This document shows positions 1 through 8,773 of a stretch of DNA of 64,000 bases, piece by piece; position 1 is the first letter of the stretch, and every line of letters starts with the position of its first letter. The notes beneath the pieces are model-generated. The model searched no databases and was not told where the DNA came from. It saw nothing but the letters and a program-made list of their open reading frames with translations. Made by a program: the position numbers and the translations under genes. The stretch is from an uncultured Opitutia bacterium (GTDB lineage Bacteria; Verrucomicrobiota; Verrucomicrobiia; Opitutales; Opitutaceae), in NCBI GenBank assembly GCA_903881475.1, contig CAIRTK010000040.1, forward strand, positions 1-64,000, in the 5' to 3' direction.

Positions 1-72
1 CCCTTCGCCCCTTCGCCCCTTCGCCCCTTCGCCCCTTCGCCCCTTCGCCCCTTCGCCCCTTCGCCCCGTCGC
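1..72. repeat. 8-bp tandem repeat (CCCTTCGC)n
   Basis: Eight perfect head-to-tail copies of CCCTTCGC fill 1-64, followed by one copy with a single change (CCCGTCGC, 65-72). The array runs off the left edge, so its full length is unknown. It lies downstream of the 3' end of the minus-strand thiol oxidoreductase gene. Identical octamers are prone to length change by slippage. No coding role is visible. Confidence 0.95.
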
Positions 73-94
73 GTTCCAACTCCGCCTAGTTTGC

Positions 95-535
95 TCAGGG
101 GAGGAATCGCTCCGCCCATTCCGGCCGGGCCAGCGGACGGGGCCGCCATTGGCCGAAGATCCGGTAGCGCCAGCGCGCCACGAGGCGGTAGCCGGCATCG
201 CGCCAGCGCTCCGGCACGACTTCAAGCACGGCCGCCAATTCCGTCGCCACGCCGCCGCACACGCGCAGCGCGGCGATCACGCCGTCCGTGCGCAGCAAAA
301 ACTCGCGCTGTTCGCGCCGGGGCCAATCCGGCACGAACACCAGGCTGTCGAAGTCCGCCGCCGGCAGCCCGTGGGCGCGCAGATACGCCTGGCCGGCCTC
401 GCCCTGCAGGCGCGCGAACCGGAGCCGCTCCGCGCGGTCGAGCCGCAGCAGCAACCGCACGACACGGTTGCACAGCCCGCAGTCGCCATCGTAGAGCAGC
501 ACCGGGCCTGAGGCTGGGGAGGAAATCACGTTCAT
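95..535 (-). CDS. DCC-family thiol-disulfide oxidoreductase (DUF393)
   Basis: A 146-residue protein of the DCC/DUF393 family, thioredoxin-like proteins whose physiological substrates are mostly unknown. The diagnostic YDGDCGLCN motif is at residues 15-23, with the putative redox cysteines at 19 and 22. No signal peptide or membrane segment is visible, so it is probably cytoplasmic. Length fits the family. The ATG lies three bases after the stop of the upstream minus-strand gene (539-1201), so the two are probably co-transcribed and translationally coupled. The family assignment is firm; the substrate is unknown. Confidence 0.9.
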   Translation of the reverse strand: MNVISSPASGPVLLYDGDCGLCNRVVRLLLRLDRAERLRFARLQGEAGQAYLRAHGLPAADFDSLVFVPDWPRREQREFLLRTDGVIAALRVCGGVATELAAVLEVVPERWRDAGYRLVARWRYRIFGQWRPRPLARPEWAERFLP

Positions 536-538
536 TAC

Positions 539-1201
539 TCAATCCACCGGGCGCTGTTCCGCAAACACTTCGGCCACGTCGGCCAGGTCGCACACGATTT
601 CCGCCGCCCGTCCGCAACGTTGGCAACGGGCCGGATCGGAAAAGGTCCCGATCTCCGCATAGCGCACGGTGTTTCCATCAAGCTTGAACTCCATCCCCCG
701 GGCCGACGCACCGGACTCGCGCATCAACGCAGTGATTTTCTCCCGCAGCTCCGGCAGCAGCGCCTCACGCAAGAATGCCGGCTGGTTGGTCTGGATGAAC
801 CAAGCGCGGTCGAACTCCGCGTCGCCCACCTCGATTTCCTTCGCACCAAACAGCTCCATGACCTTGGTGCTGAATCCCTGTCGCCGCAGGTGAAACGTCA
901 GTCGACCGGGGACCGTCAATGTCGCGGACACCGCACACCACTGCACGCGTGATTTTCCCGACCCGGTCGAAAACGGGAAAAGCTCCACGCGTTTGCCACG
1001 CAACTGCCCCGCCGCCCGCGCTCCGGAGTAAAACACTCCCAGCACCGGCGGCTTGTCCTCAAACTGCAGCCCGAGCATACCTGCCGTTTGGCGGACGTTT
1101 TCTGCGGCGCGCTTGCCTTGCCGGACTGCCGCCGCGCCGATGAGCACGGCGATGACCACAAAAAAACCGATCATCAGGAGGGGAGCGATCGCCAGGCTCA
1201 T
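539..1201 (-). CDS. Membrane-anchored conserved hypothetical protein
   Basis: Not recognised. The ATG at 1201 gives 220 residues; a GTG nine bases upstream is possible. Residues 1-28 form one strongly hydrophobic N-terminal anchor (LAIAPLLMIGFFVVIAVLIG), followed by a soluble domain of about 190 residues. Near the C-terminus a CQRCG pair and a further cysteine could form a small metal or redox site, but no named family is apparent. It lies just upstream of the DCC oxidoreductase (three-base gap), and the pairing of a cysteine-containing anchored protein with a thiol oxidoreductase is suggestive but unproven. Confidence 0.75.
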   Translation of the reverse strand: MSLAIAPLLMIGFFVVIAVLIGAAAVRQGKRAAENVRQTAGMLGLQFEDKPPVLGVFYSGARAAGQLRGKRVELFPFSTGSGKSRVQWCAVSATLTVPGRLTFHLRRQGFSTKVMELFGAKEIEVGDAEFDRAWFIQTNQPAFLREALLPELREKITALMRESGASARGMEFKLDGNTVRYAEIGTFSDPARCQRCGRAAEIVCDLADVAEVFAEQRPVD

Positions 1202-1322
1202 TGCCTGCACGTTTTCACCCGCCGTGGCTCACCGCAAAAGCAAAAAGGCCGGATGTCTGATGAACATCCGGCCCGATTTGAGCCTTGAGGATTCTTTCCA
1301 AGCCGGTTGCGGCCGGGATCCT

Positions 1323-1739
1323 TTACGCCACCGCGATCTTGCGGGGCTTCACGGCCTCGTGCTTCGGCAGCGTGACCTGCAGGACACCGTCCCGCAGCTC
1401 GGCGCCGATCCGGTCGGCGTCGATGGCGTTGTCGTAGGTGAGCACAAGTTCATAGGCAGCGTCCGGCGTCTCGCGATGCAGGGCCGTCCAGCCGGCCGGC
1501 TGCGTCCACGACCGGCGGCCCGTGATGCGGAGCTCGTCGTTCTCGGCCGTCAGCTCGAGACCGTCCTTGGTCACGCCGGGCAGCTGGACCGTGAGGCGGT
1601 AGGCCTCGGCGGTTTCCTGCACGTCGTAGACGGGACGGATCGTTGCGATGGACTCGGACGCCGAGCACGCGGACCCATCGGCGCAGGAGGCGGCCGGAGC
1701 GCGGTTGAGCGAGGGAATGAGATCATTAAGCAGTGACAT
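1323..1739 (-). CDS. Hsp20/alpha-crystallin small heat shock protein
   Basis: A 138-residue ATP-independent holdase of the small heat shock family. The alpha-crystallin domain covers about residues 38-130, with the typical LPGV strand-turn near 53 and the GVLQVTLPK signature near 119. The C-terminal tail has a short I-x-V motif (KIAVA) of the type used for oligomer contacts. It is the second of two adjacent hsp20 genes; the other starts at 2222 and the gap is 36 bases. The N-terminal arm is unusual in holding two cysteines (CADGSAC). Its leader shares a nine-base motif with the neighbour at the same distance from the start. Confidence 0.93.
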   Translation of the reverse strand: MSLLNDLIPSLNRAPAASCADGSACSASESIATIRPVYDVQETAEAYRLTVQLPGVTKDGLELTAENDELRITGRRSWTQPAGWTALHRETPDAAYELVLTYDNAIDADRIGAELRDGVLQVTLPKHEAVKPRKIAVA

Positions 1740-1750
1740 GGTAATGTGAG

Positions 1751-1759
1751 TTAAGGGTT
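1751..1759 (-). promoter_or_regulatory. Shared leader motif of the two hsp20 genes (copy 1)
   Basis: Read on the minus strand, AACCCTTAA ends exactly 11 bases before the ATG at 1739. The same nonamer at the same distance precedes the second hsp20 gene (2234-2242). It does not resemble a Shine-Dalgarno sequence. It could be a relic of gene duplication or a translational or transcriptional control site; sequence alone does not decide. Confidence 0.4.
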
Positions 1760-1775
1760 GAGTGGCGCGGGGGAG

Positions 1776-2222
1776 TTACTTCACCGCGACGGTGATTTTC
1801 TTCGGCTTGGCTTCCTCACGCTTCGGGAGCGTGACCGTGAGGACGCCGTTTTCGTAAGCGGCGCTGACCTGGTCGGCCGAGACTTCGGCGGGGATGGACA
1901 GCGAACGACTGAACGAGGCGGACTGTTCGGGCTGGCCGTCCGTCGCGGGCGTCTTGCGCACGGCGGTGAGAGTCAGCGTGCCGTCCGTCATTTCGACTTG
2001 GATGTCATTGCGCGACATTCCCGGAAGCTCGGCGCGGACGTAGGCATTGGCCTCGTCTTCGTAGAGGTCGACCGGGAACTGGATGATCGCGGAAGGAGCA
2101 ACGGCGGAGGCAAACCGGCGGCCGATCTCGCTCTCGAGACCCAGCCACGGCGAACGGAAAAAGCCGCCCGGCGCGGTGACCAGGCTGCGATAGGAAGGAT
2201 AGCTGTAACGAACGATTCTCAT
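1776..2222 (-). CDS. Hsp20/alpha-crystallin small heat shock protein
   Basis: A 148-residue small heat shock protein, paralogue of the gene at 1323-1739. The alpha-crystallin domain spans about residues 48-140 and shows FPVDLYEDE, the AELPGM turn and the ENGVLTVTLPKRE signature. The C-terminus KKITVAVK supplies an I-x-V tail. The N-terminal arm is aromatic-rich (YSYPSYRS, GGFFRSPW), as is normal for client binding. It is the promoter-proximal gene of the pair and probably co-transcribed with the other. No CIRCE operator or clear heat-shock promoter was found upstream. Confidence 0.95.
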   Translation of the reverse strand: MRIVRYSYPSYRSLVTAPGGFFRSPWLGLESEIGRRFASAVAPSAIIQFPVDLYEDEANAYVRAELPGMSRNDIQVEMTDGTLTLTAVRKTPATDGQPEQSASFSRSLSIPAEVSADQVSAAYENGVLTVTLPKREEAKPKKITVAVK

Positions 2223-2512
2223 GGTGATTTCTTTTAAGGGTTAGATTCCGGGCATGATGCCCTTGATAATTCCCCAGCCATTGCAGGCAGAATGCCGTTT
2301 ATGAAAAAGTCGCAAGGCGCTATTGATTGGGCACTTAATAGATCTGATGGAGCCAAAGGTGAGACGAGTTGGCCGACTTGCGCCGTCACAACCGGGTAAA
2401 ATTTTCCCTGGGTCGCCACGGATTTCCCGATGATCTCCGAGTAGGGGGAACTACGTAATAAATACAGTCGTATAAATACCCAAATGACCTAAGGCTTTGA
2501 CCCTAGTTCAGT
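2223..2512. promoter_or_regulatory. Divergent intergenic region between hsp20 and the PEP-CTERM protein gene
   Basis: About 290 bases without a gene, more AT-rich than its surroundings. On the hsp20 side it holds the leader motif AACCCTTAA (2234-2242, minus strand) and a 13-base inverted repeat GGGCAT-G-ATGCCC (2250-2262). On the other side, 55-60 bases before the ATG at 2513, is a TACGTA palindrome (2452-2457) in an AT-rich stretch, of the type bound by LuxR/NarL/FixJ-class regulators. These are candidate regulatory sites only. No convincing -35/-10 pair could be assigned by eye. Confidence 0.4.
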
Positions 2513-5500
2513 ATGCCGTTACCCCGCGCCACCTCGATCCGCCTTCTTGGCATTTTCGCAGCTTACATGGCTGCGCTGGTCGTGGCGCGATCCCAGGTGA
2601 TCACCCAGACGTTTCAAAATTCGTCGGCCCCGGGATGGACATTCAGTGGTTCGGGTTACACGCCGACCCTCACCTCGGGAGTTTCAGATCCCACCGGTGC
2701 CGGCTGGCTGAACCTGACCAACAATGTCGGCAACGAAGCCACCAGTGCCGTTTACAACGGGAGTTTCAGTTCCGCGGGCGCCACAGTCTATGCCAACTTC
2801 AGCTACCAGATGTATGGCGGCTCCAATGGAACCACCCTCGGCGGCGACGGCCTTACCTTCTTTCTTTACGACGCCTCGCAAACTTTGAGCGTGGGCGCAT
2901 ATGGTGGCTCATTGGGTTATGCCCAGAAGACCTTGGCCGGAGGCGGTGGCGCCAACATCAATGGACTGAATGGCGGTTACCTTGCGGTGGGCTTGGACGC
3001 CTATGGAAATTTCTCCTCCGGCTCGGAAGGTCGCGTCGGCGGCTATAACGGCGCCACCTCACCCGTGACCGAGTCCGTCGGCGTGCGCGGCCCGGGCAGC
3101 GGGTTGACGGGTTATTCCTATCTCGGCGGCTCCGGCACCCTGGCGACCCCGCTCGACTCCGCCACGCGCCCGACCGTGACCAACACAGTCCAGATCCTCC
3201 TCAGCGCCACCAACCAGCTCACGGTGACGCTTTCCCAGGGCGGCTCGACCCCGCAGACGGTCATCCAGATGGACTTGTCCGGCTATACCCGGCCCGACCT
3301 GCTCGGCCTCGGTTTCACCGCCGGTACCGGGGCGGCGACCGACAACATCAACGTCAACAATCTCAACATCACGACGCTGGCGTCGAACCTCTGGTCGAAC
3401 ACGCTCGGCGACAGCCTGTGGGCGAGCAACAATGACTGGGACCCGACCGTTGTCCCGACGATCGGCGCGGACATTCTTTTCGACAACACCTACGTCAGCT
3501 CGAATCAGACGATCGACACCGGCATCAACCGCACGGTCCGCTCCATTTCGTTCGATGCGCCGTTCAACTACACGCTGAACAACAATACCATCACGTTCAA
3601 CAACGAGGGCGTGGCGGGGTTCTCGGGCATCGCGGTCTCCCAAACCCACGGCACCGGAATTGACACCGTCAATTCCAACCTCGCGATGAGCAACGCGATC
3701 AACATCCGCAACAATGCCACCGGCACACTCAACGTGACCGGCACGATTGCGACGGGCGGCAACACCCTCACGCTCGACGGCACCGGCACCACCACCAATC
3801 TCTCCGGCGTCATCTCCGGCACGGGCGCCATCGTCAAGAACGACGCCGGCACCGACACCCTTTCCGGCGCCAACACGTACAGCGGCGGCACAACGGTCAA
3901 CAGCGGCACGCTCAACGCCAACAACGCCACCGCGCTCGGCTCGGCCGCCGTCACCCTCGCCGGCGGCACGCTGGGATCGACCAACGGCTCGACGATTGGC
4001 AACGCGGTCGCGCTGACCGGCAATGCCGGCCTGTCCGGCCTCACGAGCTCCGGCACCCTCACCCAGACCGGCGGAAGCTACACGCTTAACCTGGCCAATG
4101 CAACCCAGTCAGGGGCCGTGAATATTTCCAACACGGCCACGGCGGGAACCCTCACCGTCGAGGTGGACAGCGGCACGAGCACGATCAGCGGCGCGATCGC
4201 CAACGGCAGCACGAGCACGGGCGACAATCTCACCAAGACCGGCAACGGCACGCTGACCCTCTCCGGCACCAACACCTACACCGGCACCACGGCCATCAAT
4301 GCGGGCACCATCCAGTTCGGCGCCAGTAACACCCTCGCGAGCAATAGCGGTGTCAACATCGGCGCCTCGGGTACGCTCAATCTCAACGGTTTCTCGCAGA
4401 AGATCGGCACGCTCACCGCGTCGGGCGGGGCCACGCTGAACTTCGGCGCGGCTGGTGGATCAAACACCTTCGTCTTCGGCACCTATGTCGCCCCGACCAG
4501 CGGGGTCCTGGTCGTCAACAATTGGTCGGCCACTAATACCTTCGCCACGACGGGCGCGGGCCAGACAGTCAGTACCATCTACATTTCGGGGTATGGCGTC
4601 GCCTCGGAGGCGGGGAGCAAGACCAACAATATCTACGGCACCGGGGCCAGCGGGGCCTACCTGCTCACCCCGGTCGCCGTGAGCACGGTCGAATGGGATG
4701 GCTCCAGCAACTCGAACTGGAACACCGGCTCCAACTGGAGCGGCAATGCCAAGCCCACCACCACCCAGGTCGCCGTCTTCAACACCCTCGGCACCGGCCG
4801 GCCCAACGTCACCCTGAACGGCGCCAATACCGTGGCCGGCATCCAGTTCGGCACTGGCGCCTCCGTCAGCTATAACATCACCGGCGCCAACACGCTGACG
4901 TTGTCCGGCACCGTGCCCTACATCCAGCAGCAGAGCGCCAACAACCAGACGCTCAGCCCCACCACGCTGGCCCTCGCGAACAACACCGTGGCCGACATCA
5001 CCGGCACCGGCAATCTCACCATCGGCGCCGCCATCACGGGCGCCGGCAAAAACCTCATCAAGGATGGCACCGGCGCGGGAAAACTCATTCTCACCGGCAA
5101 CAATTCCGGGCTCACCGGCGGGGTGTTCATCAACAATGGCATTGTCCAGGCCGGCAACACCAACGCCCTCGGGACCGGCGCCACCACCGTCTCGGATGGC
5201 GCCACGCTGGAACTCTCCGGCGGGATCAGCCCGACCAACGCCATCTCCGTCTCCGGCGTGGGCAACGGCGGCGCCGGGGCCATCCACAATGTCAGCGGCA
5301 CCAACACCGCGTCCGGCACCCTCAGCCTCGGCGGCGACACCCGGATTGCGGCCGATACCGGCACCACCCTGAACCTCACCGGCAACGTGACCGGCTCCGG
5401 GACAAATCTGGATCTCGCGGGCGCCGGCACCCTCAGCCTGAACCAGGTCACCACCGGCGCCGGCGGCGTGACGATCGACGCAACCGGCACCGTCAACTTC

Positions 5501-7015
5501 AACGGCGCCGCGACGGCCAACACCTACACCGGCCTCACCACGGTCAATTCCGGCACGCTGGTGCTCAACAAGACGGCCGGAACCAATGCCATCGGCACCG
5601 GCGGGCTCGACATCGCCGGCGGCACCGTGCAGCTCGGCGCCAGCAACCAGATCGCCGATGCCGCGGCGGTGAAAATCGACAACGCCGGCACGTTCAACCT
5701 GAACGGCAAGGCCGAGACCATCGCCCAGCTCAACAGCACCAGCGCCACCGCCACGACGGCGCTTGGCACCGGCGGCAGCCTCACCATCACGGGCGCGGGC
5801 AACCTTAATTCCAGTTACGCGGGCCTGCTGACCGGTTCCGCTTCCAGCAGCCTGAACGTCAATTCCACCGGCAAGGTCTACCTGTCCGGCAACAATTCCG
5901 GCTACGCAGGCTCCACCAACATCACTAACGGCACGCTCAACGCCAGCGGCTCCAACAATGTCCTCGGCACCGGCGCGGTGAATGTCAGCAGCACCGGCAA
6001 CCTGCAGCTGCAGGGCGGCATCAGCCTCGGCAACGCCCTCAGCATCAGCGGCACCGGCCCCTCCAGCAATGGGGCCATCGAGAATTTTGCCGGCAACAAC
6101 ACGCTCTCCGGCGCCGTGACGGTGGCGGGGGCCACGCGCATCCAGTCCGACGCCGGCACCCTGACCGTGGCCGGCAACGTCGGCCTCGGCGCCAACACCC
6201 TGAACGTCGGCGGCGCGAGCAACACCGTCATCAACGGCGCCATCAGCGGCACCGGCGGCCTGACCAAGGACGGCGCCGGCACCCTGACCCTGGGTGCGGC
6301 CAACAGTTTCACCGGCGCCACCGCCATCAACGCGGGCACCGTGGTCGCGAACGCCGCCAATGTCTTCAACAACTCGGCCGCCCTGACCGTCGCCTCCGGC
6401 GCCGCCCTCAACCTCAACAACCTGAGCCAGACCATCGGCTCGCTGGCCGGCGGGGGCGCGGTGAATTTCGGCTCCGGCGGCACGCTCAATCTCACGGGCG
6501 GCAGCGCCACCTTCTCCGGCACCCTCGCGGGCGCCGGCACGATCTACATCGGCGCGGGCGCCACCCTGACCCTCGGGGCGAACTTCAACAACTCGGGCAT
6601 CAACATCGTCCTCGCCGGCGGCACGCTCAACCTCAACGGCACGACCGACACGTTCGGCAACATCACGGTCAGCGGCAACTCGGTCCTCGATTTCGGCGCC
6701 TCCACGGCCTCGGTGCTGAACAGCAGTTCCCTGACGATGAGCAACTCCAGCGTCACCCTCACGGTCAACAACTGGGTGAACGCATCCGATTATTTCTACA
6801 CGCAGAATTTCACCGGCGCGACGACCGACGTCCGCGGCACGACGCCGGAGAACCAGATTACGTTCACCGGCAACTCGAACAACGCCACCGCCTGGCTGGG
6901 CTACGATCACGAGATCACGCCCGCGCCCGAGCCGGCGACTTACGGCCTCCTCTTCACGGGCCTTGCCCTCGGCGCCGTGGGTCTCCACCGCTACCGCCGC
7001 CGCCGGGCCGCCTGA
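2513..7015 (+). CDS. Lectin-domain, autotransporter-type beta-strand-repeat protein with PEP-CTERM anchor
   Basis: A 1500-residue secreted surface protein. Residues 1-27 are a signal peptide ending near ARS-Q. Residues 30-290 resemble an L-type (legume-lectin-like) carbohydrate-binding domain, with GGDGLTFFLYD and GGYLAVGLDAYGNF. About six beta-strand repeats of the autotransporter-associated type (SGxNTYxGxTxxNxGT) follow near residues 450, 580, 850, 1000, 1123 and 1253, rich in Gly, Asn and Thr. The C-terminus has PEPATYG near residue 1472, a hydrophobic segment and RYRRRR, a classical PEP-CTERM sorting signal. There is no C-terminal beta-barrel, so despite the repeat name it is not an autotransporter. 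By family knowledge it should be cleaved by an exosortase and exported to the envelope. The ligand is unknown. No exosortase gene lies in the window. Confidence 0.9.
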   Translation: MPLPRATSIRLLGIFAAYMAALVVARSQVITQTFQNSSAPGWTFSGSGYTPTLTSGVSDPTGAGWLNLTNNVGNEATSAVYNGSFSSAGATVYANFSYQMYGGSNGTTLGGDGLTFFLYDASQTLSVGAYGGSLGYAQKTLAGGGGANINGLNGGYLAVGLDAYGNFSSGSEGRVGGYNGATSPVTESVGVRGPGSGLTGYSYLGGSGTLATPLDSATRPTVTNTVQILLSATNQLTVTLSQGGSTPQTVIQMDLSGYTRPDLLGLGFTAGTGAATDNINVNNLNITTLASNLWSNTLGDSLWASNNDWDPTVVPTIGADILFDNTYVSSNQTIDTGINRTVRSISFDAPFNYTLNNNTITFNNEGVAGFSGIAVSQTHGTGIDTVNSNLAMSNAINIRNNATGTLNVTGTIATGGNTLTLDGTGTTTNLSGVISGTGAIVKNDAGTDTLSGANTYSGGTTVNSGTLNANNATALGSAAVTLAGGTLGSTNGSTIGNAVALTGNAGLSGLTSSGTLTQTGGSYTLNLANATQSGAVNISNTATAGTLTVEVDSGTSTISGAIANGSTSTGDNLTKTGNGTLTLSGTNTYTGTTAINAGTIQFGASNTLASNSGVNIGASGTLNLNGFSQKIGTLTASGGATLNFGAAGGSNTFVFGTYVAPTSGVLVVNNWSATNTFATTGAGQTVSTIYISGYGVASEAGSKTNNIYGTGASGAYLLTPVAVSTVEWDGSSNSNWNTGSNWSGNAKPTTTQVAVFNTLGTGRPNVTLNGANTVAGIQFGTGASVSYNITGANTLTLSGTVPYIQQQSANNQTLSPTTLALANNTVADITGTGNLTIGAAITGAGKNLIKDGTGAGKLILTGNNSGLTGGVFINNGIVQAGNTNALGTGATTVSDGATLELSGGISPTNAISVSGVGNGGAGAIHNVSGTNTASGTLSLGGDTRIAADTGTTLNLTGNVTGSGTNLDLAGAGTLSLNQVTTGAGGVTIDATGTVNFNGAATANTYTGLTTVNSGTLVLNKTAGTNAIGTGGLDIAGGTVQLGASNQIADAAAVKIDNAGTFNLNGKAETIAQLNSTSATATTALGTGGSLTITGAGNLNSSYAGLLTGSASSSLNVNSTGKVYLSGNNSGYAGSTNITNGTLNASGSNNVLGTGAVNVSSTGNLQLQGGISLGNALSISGTGPSSNGAIENFAGNNTLSGAVTVAGATRIQSDAGTLTVAGNVGLGANTLNVGGASNTVINGAISGTGGLTKDGAGTLTLGAANSFTGATAINAGTVVANAANVFNNSAALTVASGAALNLNNLSQTIGSLAGGGAVNFGSGGTLNLTGGSATFSGTLAGAGTIYIGAGATLTLGANFNNSGINIVLAGGTLNLNGTTDTFGNITVSGNSVLDFGASTASVLNSSSLTMSNSSVTLTVNNWVNASDYFYTQNFTGATTDVRGTTPENQITFTGNSNNATAWLGYDHEITPAPEPATYGLLFTGLALGAVGLHRYRRRRAA

Positions 7016-7019
7016 GCCC

Positions 7020-7045
7020 CCGGGAACCGCGGCGCGGTTTTCCGG
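7020..7045 (+). terminator. Hairpin after the PEP-CTERM protein gene
   Basis: An imperfect inverted repeat with arms CCGGGAACCGC and GCGGTTTTCCGG and a three-base loop, five bases after the stop codon. There is no T-run after the stem, so it is only a weak terminator candidate. Confidence 0.35.
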
Positions 7046-7108
7046 CCTATGCCGGAAAAAATCCGTGCCCACCGGGGCCATCCATGGTTCACTGCCTTTC
7101 CCTCCCGC

Positions 7109-8263
7109 ATGACCTTTGACTTCGATCACCCACCCGAGCGCCGCGGCACCGACTCGCAAAAATGGCAGAAGTACGCCGGCCGCGACGTGCTGCCCCTCTG
7201 GGTCGCCGACATGGATTTCACGTCGCCGCCCGCCATCACCGCGGCCCTGCAGGCGCGGGTCGCCCATGGCATTTACGGCTACGCCCGCCCGGTGCAGTCC
7301 ACGACCGACTCGATCGTCGCCGCACTCGCCTCCCGCTATGGCTGGAAGATTGACCCGGCCTGGATCGTCTGGCTGCCCGGCCTGGTCGTCGGCCTGAACG
7401 TCACCGCGCAGGCCTTTGCCGAGCCGGGCGACGAGGTGCTGACGCTCGCGCCCGTTTATCCGCCGTTCATGAGTGCGCCGAAGAACAGCGCGCGGATTTC
7501 CACGACCGTGCCATTCGAGCTGCGGGACGGGGCGTGGGCCATCAACTGGGAGGCGCTCGAGCGCGCCGTCACCCCGCGGACCCGGCTGTTCTATCTCTGC
7601 AACCCGCACAATCCCCTCGCGCGGGTCTGGCGCCGGGAGGAGCTCGCGCGGCTCGCGGAGTTCTGCCTGCGGCACAAGCTGGTCCTTTGCTCCGACGAGA
7701 TCCACTGCGACCTCATCCTTGATCCCGCTCTGCCGCATATCCCGACCGCCCTGCTCTCGCCCGAGATCGCCACTCGCACGGTCACCCTGATGGCCCCGAG
7801 CAAGACCTACAACATGCCGGGGTTGGGCACGTCGTTCGCGATCATTCCCGACGCGATGCGCCGCACGCGGTTTGTCCGCGCCACCGCGGGCATCGTGGCG
7901 GAGGTCAACACCCTCGGCTTCACCGCCTGCGAAGCCGCCTACCGCGACTGCGAGCCCTGGCGCCAGGCGTTGCTCGCCTACCTGCGCGGCAACCGCGATT
8001 ATCTGCTCGATTTCGTGGCGCGCGAACTGCCCGGCGTGAAGATCGAGGCGCCGATCGAGGCGACTTACCTCGCCTGGCTGAACGTCGCGGCCCTCGGCCT
8101 GCCCGATCCGACCGGGCACTTCGAGAAACACGGGGTCGGCCTCAGCGACGGCGCGTTTTTCGGCGCGCCCAAGGGCCGCTATGTCCGGATCAACTTCGGC
8201 TGCACCCGCGCCACCCTTGTCGAGGCCCTGCGCCGGATGAAATCCGCCCTGATCGCACTCTGA
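7109..8263 (+). CDS. PatB/MalY-type PLP-dependent C-S lyase/aminotransferase
   Basis: A 384-residue fold-type I PLP enzyme of the MalY/PatB branch, usually cystathionine beta-lyase or aminotransferase activity in methionine/cysteine metabolism. The N-terminus MTFDFDHPPERR and the KW...LPLWVADMDF block are typical. The PLP lysine is K232 in APSKTYNMPGLG. An upstream in-frame ATG at 7049 would add 20 residues without family similarity, so 7109 is preferred; the resulting length matches the family. The following genes are packed tightly (DUF1648 after six bases). Which C-S substrate it uses cannot be told from the sequence. Confidence 0.9.
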   Translation: MTFDFDHPPERRGTDSQKWQKYAGRDVLPLWVADMDFTSPPAITAALQARVAHGIYGYARPVQSTTDSIVAALASRYGWKIDPAWIVWLPGLVVGLNVTAQAFAEPGDEVLTLAPVYPPFMSAPKNSARISTTVPFELRDGAWAINWEALERAVTPRTRLFYLCNPHNPLARVWRREELARLAEFCLRHKLVLCSDEIHCDLILDPALPHIPTALLSPEIATRTVTLMAPSKTYNMPGLGTSFAIIPDAMRRTRFVRATAGIVAEVNTLGFTACEAAYRDCEPWRQALLAYLRGNRDYLLDFVARELPGVKIEAPIEATYLAWLNVAALGLPDPTGHFEKHGVGLSDGAFFGAPKGRYVRINFGCTRATLVEALRRMKSALIAL

Positions 8264-8269
8264 TCCGTC

Positions 8270-8770
8270 GTGAAACGCATTCTGCAGGTTGCCTTCCTGA
8301 TCCTGACCCTGGCCGCCATCGCACAGGGGCTGTGGCAGCATGCCCGGCTGCCGGAGCGCGTGATGTCCCACTTTGATTTCTCCGGCCGGGCCAACGGTTG
8401 GATGACACGCGACGCTTTTCTCGGCTGGCAGGTGGGGACCCTGATTTTTCTCACCGTCCTGTTTGAGGGCTTCGCCCTGCTGCAATCGCGGCTGCCGGCT
8501 GAGCTGATCAACCTTCCCCACCGTGATCACTGGCTCGCACCCGGGCGGCGCGCCGCCACCGATGCGTGGATTTCCAGTCTGGTGCTTTTGCCCGGCTGTT
8601 TGCTGGTGATTTTTTTCATGGCGCTTTTTCATCTGGTTTACCGCGTCAATGTTGAAGGCACTCGGATGCTGACGCCCAACCCCGGCTGGCTGGCGGCCGC
8701 CCTTGTCCTCGCAGTGAGCGCCCTCGCTGCTGTCACCATCGCCCGCTTCGCCCGGAAACCGGCGGACTGA
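8270..8770 (+). CDS. DUF1648-type membrane protein
   Basis: A 166-residue protein with a GTG start six bases after the aminotransferase stop. The segment LPERVMSHFDFSGRANGW (about residues 27-44) is the signature of the DUF1648 domain, often found in SdpI-like membrane proteins. Hydrophobic segments near residues 5-20, 55-70, 102-122 and 140-156 suggest four membrane passes. Function unknown. It is the middle gene of a compact plus-strand run between PatB and Dus. Confidence 0.8.
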   Translation: MKRILQVAFLILTLAAIAQGLWQHARLPERVMSHFDFSGRANGWMTRDAFLGWQVGTLIFLTVLFEGFALLQSRLPAELINLPHRDHWLAPGRRAATDAWISSLVLLPGCLLVIFFMALFHLVYRVNVEGTRMLTPNPGWLAAALVLAVSALAAVTIARFARKPAD

Positions 8771-8773
8771 GTC

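Noticed and set aside
1-72. A CRISPR array.
   Set aside because: The repeat units abut without spacers and are only eight bases long.
2223-2512. A CIRCE element or sigma-32-type promoter for the hsp20 genes.
   Set aside because: No TTAGCACTC-N9-GAGTGCTAA palindrome and no convincing heat-shock promoter were found.
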